8,442 bases of DNA from contig CAMAMD010000053.1 in assembly GCA_945836785.1 (NCBI GenBank), positions 1 through 8,442 of the forward strand. Direction: 5' to 3'. The notes under the pieces were generated by a model. It was not told where the DNA came from, searched no databases, and saw only the letters and a list, made by a program, of their open reading frames with translations. Positions within the stretch are counted from its first letter, which is position 1. Every line of letters begins with the position of its first letter. The position numbers were made by a program, and so were the translations under genes. Of this stretch, positions 1-6,383 are shown in pieces. The stretch is from an uncultured Clostridium sp. (GTDB taxonomy: Bacteria > Bacillota_A > Clostridia > Lachnospirales > Lachnospiraceae).

Positions 1-38
1 TTGACGCGGATTTTCTGATGCAGCATGGTTATCTGTGA
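1..38 (+). CDS. ribE: Riboflavin synthase alpha subunit, C-terminal tail (partial, 5' end outside window)
   Basis: The open frame entering the window reads DADFLMQHGYL and stops at TGA 36-38. Riboflavin synthases of Firmicutes commonly end in a short tail of the form xxFLxxxGF/Y, and the gene directly upstream of ribBA in clostridial rib operons is usually ribE, which dismutates two 6,7-dimethyl-8-ribityllumazine molecules to riboflavin. Only 11 codons are visible, so the call rests on the tail pattern and the neighbouring ribBA and ribH genes. No catalytic residue can be checked. A gap of 107 bases separates it from ribBA. Confidence 0.6.
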   Translation, partial: DADFLMQHGYL

Positions 39-145
39 CAGCCTGAGATAAATAGAAAATCGATTCTATCGCACGACATAATAACCGGAAAGAAAACGGA
101 TTTGCTGACCGATAGAGGAATATAAAAATTGTAGGAGGAACGAAC

Positions 146-1345
146 ATGGCAGAATTTAATTCCATAGAAGAGGTTGTGGAGGATTTACGGCAGGGGAAAT
201 GTGTTGTAATATTGGATGATGAAAACAGGGAAAATGAAGGGGACGTCATATGTGCGGCGCAGTTTGCCACAACGGAGAATGTAAACTTTATGGCGAGTCA
301 CGCCAAAGGTTTAATCTGTATGCCGATGGCACCGGAGTATACGGATAAGCTGCATTTGCCGCAGATGTGCATTACGAATACGGACAATCACTGTACGGCG
401 TTTTCGGTGTCGGTGGATCATGTCAGCACGACAACCGGTATCTCAGCATACGAGCGGGGCATCACTGCCAGAAAGTTTGTGGAGGAGGGTGCAAAGCCGG
501 AGGATTTCAGAAGACCGGGACATATGTTTCCGCTGGAGGCACGTCCGGGTGGTGTCATAGAGAGACAGGGACACACGGAGGCTACTGTGGATCTCGTGAA
601 GCTGGCAGGACTTGCACCGGTCGGTTTGTGCTGCGAGATTATGAAAGAGGACGGCACCATGGCAAGGCTGGATGACCTTGTGGAGTTTGCAAAAAAATAT
701 GACCTTAAGATTTCCACGATTGAGAAACTGATACAGTACCGCAAAGAACATGAGGTGTTCGTGGAGTGTGTGGCAAAGGCAAAGATGCCGACACGGTACG
801 GAGAATTTATGATTTACGGTTATGTGAATAAGCTGAATGGTGAGCATCATGTGGCACTGGTAAAGGGCGACATCACGGATGGAAAGCCGGTTCTGTGCAG
901 GGTTCATTCGGAATGCCTGACGGGAGATGCACTTGGTTCAGCCAGATGCGACTGTGGACAGCAGTATGACGCAGCGATGCGGATGATTGCAAAGGAGGGC
1001 AGAGGCGTTCTGCTCTACATGCGGCAGGAGGGCAGAGGAATCGGTCTGATTAATAAGATACGTGCCTATGAGCTGCAGGATCAGGGATATGATACGGTTG
1101 AAGCAAATCTGAAGCTTGGTTTCCCGGAGGATGCCAGGGACTACACAATCGGAACACAGATTTTGGTAGATCTTGGAATCAAGCAATTGAGACTTCTGAC
1201 CAACAATCCGCTTAAGGTGTATGGTCTGGCAGGTTATAACCTGGAGATTGTCGAACGGGTACCGATTCAGATGGAGCCGGGCAAATATGATATGTTTTAT
1301 CTGAAGACCAAGAAAGAGAAGATGGGACATATTTTGGATATATAA
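146..1345 (+). CDS. ribBA: Bifunctional 3,4-dihydroxy-2-butanone-4-phosphate synthase / GTP cyclohydrolase II
   Basis: This 399-residue protein supplies both precursors of the riboflavin pathway. The N-terminal half (about 1-200) converts ribulose 5-phosphate to 3,4-dihydroxy-2-butanone 4-phosphate; the C-terminal half (about 205-399) opens GTP to the diaminopyrimidine. The first domain shows the acidic [10 protein letters not shown] motif (24-33), TTTGIS (95-100), [11 protein letters not shown] (122-132) and GHTEA (142-146). The second shows [10 protein letters not shown] (252-261) with zinc-ligand cysteines C257, C268 and C270, RQEGRGIGL (293-301) and LTNNPLK (351-357). Length and domain order match the family and both active sites look intact. 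The ATG follows AGGAGG (133-138) by seven bases. ribH follows after 28 bases, so the genes are very probably co-transcribed. No FMN riboswitch was seen here, as expected if the promoter lies upstream of the window. Confidence 0.98.
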   Translation: MAEFNSIEEVVEDLRQGKCVVILDDENRENEGDVICAAQFATTENVNFMASHAKGLICMPMAPEYTDKLHLPQMCITNTDNHCTAFSVSVDHVSTTTGISAYERGITARKFVEEGAKPEDFRRPGHMFPLEARPGGVIERQGHTEATVDLVKLAGLAPVGLCCEIMKEDGTMARLDDLVEFAKKYDLKISTIEKLIQYRKEHEVFVECVAKAKMPTRYGEFMIYGYVNKLNGEHHVALVKGDITDGKPVLCRVHSECLTGDALGSARCDCGQQYDAAMRMIAKEGRGVLLYMRQEGRGIGLINKIRAYELQDQGYDTVEANLKLGFPEDARDYTIGTQILVDLGIKQLRLLTNNPLKVYGLAGYNLEIVERVPIQMEPGKYDMFYLKTKKEKMGHILDI

Positions 1346-1373
1346 TAAAATTTTTTCAACAGGAGGAAATGAT

Positions 1374-1835
1374 ATGAAAACGTTAGAAGGTAAGATGGTA
1401 GCAGAGGGTATTAAGATTGGAATCGTTGCAGCGAGATTCAATGAATTTATTGTATCGAAGCTGATCGGTGGTGCCATGGACGGGCTGCTTCGCCATGATG
1501 TGAAGGAAGAGGATGTTACACTGGCATGGGTACCGGGGGCATTTGAGATTCCGGTCGTTGCGAAGAAGATGGCAGAGTCGGGTAAGTATGATGCAGTCAT
1601 CTGTCTCGGTGCAGTTATAAGGGGTGCGACAAGCCATTACGATTATGTGTGCAATGAGGTATCAAAGGGAATCGCAACCGTATCGCTTGAGACCGGAATT
1701 CCGGTTATGTTCGGTGTTGTCACAACGGAGAATATTGAGCAGGCAATCGAGAGAGCCGGAACCAAGGCTGGAAATAAAGGATATGATTGTGCCCTTGGCG
1801 CTATCGAGATGATTAATCTGATGAAACAGATATAA
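1374..1835 (+). CDS. ribH: 6,7-dimethyl-8-ribityllumazine synthase (riboflavin synthase beta subunit)
   Basis: The 153-residue product condenses 5-amino-6-ribitylaminouracil with dihydroxybutanone phosphate to give the lumazine that riboflavin synthase uses. Length is typical. Family hallmarks are visible: RFNEFI (21-26), PGAFEIP (54-60), [13 protein letters not shown] (78-90) with H88 in the position of the catalytic histidine, and FGVVTTEN (113-120) followed by QAIERAG. Lumazine synthases assemble into pentamers or 60-mer capsids in the cytoplasm. The ATG is preceded by AGGAGG (1361-1366) at seven bases. Its TAA stop overlaps the ribosome binding site of the following HAD phosphatase gene, suggesting translational coupling. 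Confidence 0.98.
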   Translation: MKTLEGKMVAEGIKIGIVAARFNEFIVSKLIGGAMDGLLRHDVKEEDVTLAWVPGAFEIPVVAKKMAESGKYDAVICLGAVIRGATSHYDYVCNEVSKGIATVSLETGIPVMFGVVTTENIEQAIERAGTKAGNKGYDCALGAIEMINLMKQI

Positions 1836-1844
1836 GGAGTATAT

Positions 1845-2654
1845 ATGACGGTAAACAGAGACACGAAAATACTTTTTTTTGATATAGACGGGACTTTGAT
1901 TACAAATGATGAGAGGAAGTTTCTCCCTGACAGTACCAAACGTGCGATTGGTATGGCAAGGGAGCGGGGACACCTGGCATTTATCAATTCAGGGCGTGTG
2001 CTGGTGAATATCGAAGAATTTATTCGTGATATCGGTTTTGATGGTTACGTTTGTGGCTGTGGGACTTATATTGCCGTCCATGGACAGGAATTGCTGCATC
2101 ATATTGTACCAAAGGAGCGCTGTTATGAGATTGCAAAAAAAGCCAGGGAATGTGGCATGATGACAATCTTTGAGCATACCGGACATACTGCGTATGACCG
2201 CGAGATGCAGGAAGGCGGAAATAAAGAGATACTGGATTATTTCCGTTCCATGAAAAGAAAATTGATTGATGATATTGAATCACCGGAGTTTTGCTTTGAT
2301 AAGTTTGCTACATGGTATGATCCGAAAAATGATCGGGTGGAAGAATTTAAGGCTTATGTTGCGGAGGATTTCACCTGTATACAGCGAGAGGGCAGCTTCC
2401 TTGAGGTTGTTCCGAAGGGGTTCTCGAAGGCTACCGGAATTGAATTTTTGCTTTCGCGTTACCAAATACCGTTATCGCAGGCTTATGTATTTGGTGATAG
2501 CAATAATGACCTGGAAATGTTACAATATGTACCGAACAGTATTGCAATGGGAGTATGTACCCCGGAGGTCGAGGCGGTGGCGTCTTACAAGACCGATACG
2601 GTAATGAACGATGGAATATATAAAGCGATGAAGCATTTTGGAGTAATCGGATGA
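1845..2654 (+). CDS. Cof-type HAD-superfamily hydrolase; candidate pathway phosphatase for riboflavin synthesis
   Basis: This 269-residue cytoplasmic phosphatase-like protein has all four HAD motifs: FFDIDGTL (11-18) with nucleophile D13 and acid/base D15, serine S49 in INSGR (47-51), lysine K195 in KGFSKATGIEFLL (191-203), and the magnesium-binding GDSNNDLEM (217-225) with D218 and D222. The long insert between motifs II and III (about 80-190) and the KG-S/D-K-GI-L pattern place it in the Cof/C2-cap subfamily. Members of this group in Bacillus subtilis and E. coli (YcsE, YbjI and relatives) dephosphorylate 5-amino-6-ribitylamino-uracildione phosphate, the step between RibD and RibH. Its ribosome binding site (AAGGAG) overlaps the ribH stop, which supports that role by context. 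Substrate is inference: Cof enzymes are promiscuous, and it also overlaps the downstream sensor gene by ATGA. Confidence 0.9.
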   Translation: MTVNRDTKILFFDIDGTLITNDERKFLPDSTKRAIGMARERGHLAFINSGRVLVNIEEFIRDIGFDGYVCGCGTYIAVHGQELLHHIVPKERCYEIAKKARECGMMTIFEHTGHTAYDREMQEGGNKEILDYFRSMKRKLIDDIESPEFCFDKFATWYDPKNDRVEEFKAYVAEDFTCIQREGSFLEVVPKGFSKATGIEFLLSRYQIPLSQAYVFGDSNNDLEMLQYVPNSIAMGVCTPEVEAVASYKTDTVMNDGIYKAMKHFGVIG

Positions 2655-4444
2655 ATGAAAGAAAGTTGCATCAACTGAATATTTTGACTTTGATTGCTGT
2701 GGCGGCAGGCTTGATTTGCGTGGGCATTTTTGTGTTTGTTCTGGCTCCTGCGGACAGGAATAAGATTGGCGGTAGTGGGCTTGACACCTATAATGACAGA
2801 TGGGTACTCAAAAATTATCATGGGGAGGAGGATTCGATTGTAACACTTCCTCTGTCCCTCGATGCCGAACCGGGTGAGACCATTACTTTGATGGGAAAAG
2901 TACCGGAGGATGTAAATAGGGATTCGGTGCTGATGTTTCGGACGGAATTTCAGAATGTAATCGTTATGCTTGGGGACACAAAGGTTTATTCAAACGGCGT
3001 GATGAACAATCAGAAATTGATGAAAAACGCAGTGCCGTGTTATAATGTGGTTTCCCTGAAAGATGCAAAGCCGGGAGATGTCATTACAATTTATATGGCA
3101 TCCGCCTATAAGCAGTACAGTGGTGAAGTGGGAAGTATTTATTGCGGAACACAGGGTGATGTGCTTGCGGAGCTGATTCGCAGTGATGGTGCAAGCTTTG
3201 TGTTTGGTGTGACGCTGCTTGTGATTATGATTTTGCTCACTGTTTCTCTGGTTACCATGCATGACGTGAATGTGGATAAAAGAAAGGCGGGATACGCCTT
3301 TGGATTTATTTTTTCTGCCGTGCTGTGGTCGCTGACGCAGAATCCTTTGATGCAGGTGATAACCGGGAATAATTTTGGCGTGTATATGACCGGCATGGTT
3401 TTGCTTTTACTTATGCCTGTTCTTTACCTGATGTATCAGAGATGCTTTGCGGTAAAGCGGAGATTTGCACAGATCTTTGAAATCGGCATTTATGTATTTG
3501 CCGTTAATATGCTGGTGGGGATTGTGTTCCAGATGCTTTCGGTCTGCGATTTTGCGACATATGTGATTTTTACAAAAATCCTGATTGTCATTGGCATGAT
3601 TCTTTTGTCGGGCATTATGTATCTCGCTGCGGATACATTTTCGGATAAAACAATATACAGCAATCTGTGGGCGAATCTTGTGTTGGCGGTTACCTGTATT
3701 CTGGAGGCGATATTGTCACTGTTCCGGTTTTATGAGCCGTATGACGGACTGGTTCTACAGATTGGAATCTATGTGTTTATCGTCCTGCTCGTGGTGGCGG
3801 TGGAAAAGAGTATCATTCGGGAGATGAACAAGCAGCGGGATATGGCTATCAACAGTATCGGTATTGAGAAGGAAAAAGCGGTCAAAAATATTAATACCGG
3901 CCTGATTTACGGTGCGTTAAACCAGGTTATTAATAATTTAAAGGAAAAAGACAGGGAAGACAGCCGGCTGGTTTATGATGCATCCATGTATCTGAAACAT
4001 AATCTGGACACTCTGACAAATTCGGATATGGTTCCTTTTTCAAAGGAATTGGAGTATATTAAAGCATATCTTGGCATACAGTGTAAACGGAACAGCGGAT
4101 TGGAGACTGTGGTAGAGGATAAAGTGATTGATTTTCAGGTGCCGTATAATACAGTGGAGCCGTTGGTGGAAAATGCCGTAGTAAACGGAGCATTGAAATC
4201 TGAATCAGGAGGTCGTATCGTGGTTCGAAGCTATGAGAGGCTGGACTGCTTTGCGATACAGATTGTGGATAACGGAAAGGGAACGGGTCCGGATAAGCGG
4301 TTTTCAGGTAAACAGTCCTTTAAGACAATAAGGAAACGTTTGAAAAGTATGTGCGGAGGAACCGTGGAGATAAATAACAAGCCGGATAAAGGTACGATTT
4401 TGACGATAAAGATACCGAAAGACGGTTATATAATAAAGGAGTAG
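2651..4444 (+). CDS. 7TM sensor with degenerate LytS-type histidine kinase region (phospho-acceptor His replaced)
   Basis: This is a 597-residue membrane protein. One N-terminal membrane segment (about 11-31) is followed by an extracytoplasmic domain (about 32-178). Its FQNVIVMLGDTKVYSNG stretch (100-116) resembles the jelly-roll ligand-binding domains of 7TMR-DISM receptors. About seven hydrophobic segments follow (roughly 181-202, 212-230, 240-262, 274-296, 302-325, 338-358, 366-385). A short linker leads to a cytoplasmic region resembling LytS/YehU kinases. The segment NINTGLIYGALNQV (413-426) aligns with the family's QINPHFLFNALNxI box, but G417 occupies the phospho-acceptor histidine position and P and the following N are also changed. 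The ATP-binding N box EPLVENAV (503-510, N508) and VDNGKG (539-544, D540) remain; the glycine-rich GTGIGL lid is replaced by KQSFKTI, while the following IRKRL and GGTVEI are kept. No response regulator is adjacent. Function and ligand are unknown; it may be a pseudokinase or a partner of another kinase. It starts inside the HAD gene (ATGA overlap) with GGAG seven bases upstream. Confidence 0.85.
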   Translation: MNERKLHQLNILTLIAVAAGLICVGIFVFVLAPADRNKIGGSGLDTYNDRWVLKNYHGEEDSIVTLPLSLDAEPGETITLMGKVPEDVNRDSVLMFRTEFQNVIVMLGDTKVYSNGVMNNQKLMKNAVPCYNVVSLKDAKPGDVITIYMASAYKQYSGEVGSIYCGTQGDVLAELIRSDGASFVFGVTLLVIMILLTVSLVTMHDVNVDKRKAGYAFGFIFSAVLWSLTQNPLMQVITGNNFGVYMTGMVLLLLMPVLYLMYQRCFAVKRRFAQIFEIGIYVFAVNMLVGIVFQMLSVCDFATYVIFTKILIVIGMILLSGIMYLAADTFSDKTIYSNLWANLVLAVTCILEAILSLFRFYEPYDGLVLQIGIYVFIVLLVVAVEKSIIREMNKQRDMAINSIGIEKEKAVKNINTGLIYGALNQVINNLKEKDREDSRLVYDASMYLKHNLDTLTNSDMVPFSKELEYIKAYLGIQCKRNSGLETVVEDKVIDFQVPYNTVEPLVENAVVNGALKSESGGRIVVRSYERLDCFAIQIVDNGKGTGPDKRFSGKQSFKTIRKRLKSMCGGTVEINNKPDKGTILTIKIPKDGYIIKE

Positions 4445-4448
4445 GAAC

Positions 4449-5222
4449 ATGACATTTTCGGAGCAGATTGTATATGCGATGTTTAAACCATCCAGGTATA
4501 AGGAATTGATTAAACTGAAAAAAGGGCGATTTGTGACATTTGTTATAGTGATTATGCTGGTGCTGGGCATTGTTACTTTTGTAATACCGGCGGGAGCTTT
4601 GATAACCGGTTTTGGCGGATTTGAAAAGCTGTTTCATGAACAACTGTCAACTTTGACATATTCGGATGGCGAGCTGCATCTGGATACTCCGTTTCGCATG
4701 GATATTAACGGGCTCACATTGATAGTAAATACGGATAATGCGAAGGTTGAGGATGACCAGCTAAAAAGAAACGGCGTTTATATAGCAATGGGAAGCAAGG
4801 TTGCACGTATGGTTGTGACGATAGATGGTCAGGTTATGGAGTATCAGAGTGCAGATATTACCGGGCTTTTTACCGAAGGATTTAATTGTAATTCTTTGGT
4901 TCAGATGATACCGGACATCTATATGTATATATTTTGTTGTTTTTTGGTACAGTGTATAGGCTTTTTTATTAAGTATGGAGTTATAGCACTGCTCTACAGT
5001 CTGTTCATCAATTCCGTCAACAAAAATATGAGCCTGAATCTGACATTTGGCGAGGTGTTCCAGATTTGCTTTTACGGGCAGACACTTGGTATTATTCTCT
5101 CAAATTTCAATGCCGCATTGGGATTGCTTCCGACTACCATTGTAAGTATTATATGCATTTTTATATCGATTCATATGGTTACCACATCAGTTGTGCTCAT
5201 GAACCCAAGAAATCAGGTCTGA
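4449..5222 (+). CDS. DUF1189-like integral membrane protein
   Basis: The 257-residue product has one N-terminal membrane segment (about 28-50), an extracytoplasmic stretch of about 100 residues (52-152), and a C-terminal membrane bundle (about 156-187, 203-221, 226-248). The extracytoplasmic pattern, with YSDGELHLDTPF (71-82) followed by a hydrophobic strand ending in IVNTDN (92-97), resembles the DUF1189 family, whose role is not established. The N-terminal basic, amphipathic stretch before the first membrane helix fits that family too. The gene begins four bases after the sensor gene's stop and shares its AAGGAG region, so the two are likely translated together and may work as a membrane pair; this is inference. 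Its last 11 codons overlap the opposite-strand CYTH gene. No catalytic motif is visible. Confidence 0.8.
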   Translation: MTFSEQIVYAMFKPSRYKELIKLKKGRFVTFVIVIMLVLGIVTFVIPAGALITGFGGFEKLFHEQLSTLTYSDGELHLDTPFRMDINGLTLIVNTDNAKVEDDQLKRNGVYIAMGSKVARMVVTIDGQVMEYQSADITGLFTEGFNCNSLVQMIPDIYMYIFCCFLVQCIGFFIKYGVIALLYSLFINSVNKNMSLNLTFGEVFQICFYGQTLGIILSNFNAALGLLPTTIVSIICIFISIHMVTTSVVLMNPRNQV

Positions 5223-5711
5223 AATATCCTGTGGAAGCATGGTGCTTAAGGAACTGTTGTGGAATCGGGTGTCAAAGGTTACCTCTTCGGAAAGATATGC
5301 CGGAGGGGTATATTTTTTTGCTGTTTCTTCATCGGGAAACTCGATTTCTGCGATGCAAAGTCCCTCGAAGGTATCGGTGAAAATATCCAGCTCAAGTGTC
5401 AGATTATCTTCCAGCGGAATCATGTATCTATATTTGGTGATAACGTTGCCGGATACCTTGGGTAATAAACCGGTGTATGCGTCTTCTGTTATCTCAAGCT
5501 CGTATTCCTGACGTGTCATCATGCCTGAGGATTTGACAGTTAAAATGTAACGTGCATCGGTTGCGGAAGGCTTTTTAGGGTTGAGAACCTTTTTGCGGAT
5601 TCGGATTACCGGGTTTGTCGAGATGTAAGCCTGCTCAATCAGCACGCAGTCATAGTCGCACAGCTTCACAGGCAGATCTTTTTGTGGGATAAATTTGCGC
5701 TCTATTTCCAT
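5187..5711 (-). CDS. CYTH-domain protein (triphosphate tunnel metalloenzyme family)
   Basis: The 174-residue protein opens with the signature EIERKF (2-7: E2, E4, K6), which names this fold. Paired charged residues follow on alternating strands, as expected for the eight-stranded tunnel that binds metal and a triphosphate: RIRK (37-40), LTVK (57-60), EYELEI (69-74), KYRY (93-96), LELD (106-109) and AEIEF (121-125). Bacterial single-domain members of this size are usually inorganic triphosphatases, with some adenylate-cyclase or unknown activities; the residues support phosphohydrolase chemistry but not a specific substrate. The gene stands alone on the minus strand with its own promoter region. 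AAGGA lies 12 bases before the ATG, a slightly long spacing. Its 3' end overlaps the convergent DUF1189-like gene by 36 bases. Confidence 0.92.
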   Translation of the reverse strand: MEIERKFIPQKDLPVKLCDYDCVLIEQAYISTNPVIRIRKKVLNPKKPSATDARYILTVKSSGMMTRQEYELEITEDAYTGLLPKVSGNVITKYRYMIPLEDNLTLELDIFTDTFEGLCIAEIEFPDEETAKKYTPPAYLSEEVTFDTRFHNSSLSTMLPQDISDLISWVHEHN

Positions 5712-5734
5712 AATTTTGTGTCATCCTTTTGTTC

Positions 5735-5763
5735 TTGAAGATTTGATAGATATATTATATACT
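5735..5763 (+). promoter_or_regulatory. Predicted sigma-A promoter for the DJ-1/murF unit
   Basis: TTGAAG (5735-5740) and TATACT (5758-5763) are separated by exactly 17 bases, upstream of the DJ-1-family gene. Transcription would start near 5770, giving a leader of about 38 bases before the ATG at 5808. The match is by eye; no start site is known. Confidence 0.65.
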
Positions 5764-5782
5764 AGAAATATATGGATTAAAA
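5754..5782 (-). promoter_or_regulatory. Possible divergent promoter for the CYTH gene
   Basis: On the minus strand a perfect TATAAT lies at 5759-5754. At 17 bases the -35 position reads TTTTAA (5782-5777), which is poor. The -10 box overlaps the -10 of the opposite promoter, so the two could compete for polymerase. The region is very AT-rich, so chance TATAAT matches are likely and the call is tentative. Confidence 0.4.
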
Positions 5783-5807
5783 CATTTTTTTGTACAGGAG
5801 GTGCGGA

Positions 5808-6365
5808 ATGAGTAGTGTAAATGTTTTTTTCGCGACAGGCTATGAAGAGGTAGAGGCACTTACAGTTGTGGACCTTTTACGCAGGGCAGGGGTCGAGACA
5901 ACGATGGTGTCGGTGACGGGAGAGAAAGCCGTGACCAGTTCTCATGGCGTTACAATTCAGATGGATAAGTTATTTGAGGAGATAGATGACAGTGCGGACA
6001 TGATTGTGTTGCCGGGTGGTATACCGGGCACGCCAAATCTGAAAGCACATAAAGGTCTGGCAGAAATGATTGAAAGATATGCTGCGGACAGCAGCAAGTA
6101 TATTGCGGCTATCTGTGCGGCACCTACCGTATATGGTGAAATGGGATTATTAAAGGATAGGATGGCGACCTGTTATCCGGGTATGGAGGACAAGCTTATC
6201 GGTGCAACGCCTTTGGAGGATAAGGTTGTTATAGATGGTCGGATTATCACGAGCCGGGGACTCGGTACCGCAATTCATTTCGGGCTTGCCCTGGTAGGAA
6301 TTTTGGCAGGCGGAGAAAAAGCGGAGGAACTGGCGGGTAAGATTGTGTATTCAATAGAGTGTTGA
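5808..6365 (+). CDS. DJ-1/PfpI family protein (YajL/ThiJ-like)
   Basis: The 185-residue protein has the DJ-1 superfamily layout. The N-terminal strand is followed by GYEEVEALT (11-19), whose E16 aligns with the conserved DJ-1 glutamate. LPGGIPG (68-74) and the nucleophile elbow AAICAAPTVYG (100-110) with reactive cysteine C103 come next, then SRGLGTAIHF (149-158). Relatives act as redox-sensitive chaperones, glyoxalases or proposed deglycases; the older thiamine-synthesis label (ThiJ) is not supported by this context. The position equivalent to human DJ-1 H126 appears to be Y123. The start at 5808 is chosen because AGGAGG (5796-5801) sits six bases before this ATG; an in-frame TTG at 5790 would put that site inside the gene. 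murF follows after 18 bases in the same direction. Confidence 0.93.
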   Translation: MSSVNVFFATGYEEVEALTVVDLLRRAGVETTMVSVTGEKAVTSSHGVTIQMDKLFEEIDDSADMIVLPGGIPGTPNLKAHKGLAEMIERYAADSSKYIAAICAAPTVYGEMGLLKDRMATCYPGMEDKLIGATPLEDKVVIDGRIITSRGLGTAIHFGLALVGILAGGEKAEELAGKIVYSIEC

Positions 6366-6383
6366 GAGATAGGGGAGAACACC

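Noticed and set aside
39..145. FMN riboswitch or separate promoter before ribBA
   Set aside because: The gap is too short for an FMN riboswitch with its conserved helices and none of its motifs is visible; TTGCTG and TATAAA are only 13 bases apart, too close for a sigma-A promoter.
938..1600. 220-codon open frame on the minus strand across ribBA and ribH
   Set aside because: It lies antisense to two unmistakable genes, spans their junction, has no recognisable domain and no ribosome binding site of note; it is a shadow frame.
5066..5380. Plus-strand frame of 104 codons bridging the DUF1189-like and CYTH genes
   Set aside because: It is out of frame with the membrane protein and antisense to CYTH, with no domain; considered as a frameshifted extension but the in-frame DUF1189-like protein already ends naturally after its last membrane helix.
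5790..5807. TTG start adding six residues to the DJ-1-family protein
   Set aside because: The AGGAGG site lies inside this extension and is ideally spaced for the ATG at 5808.
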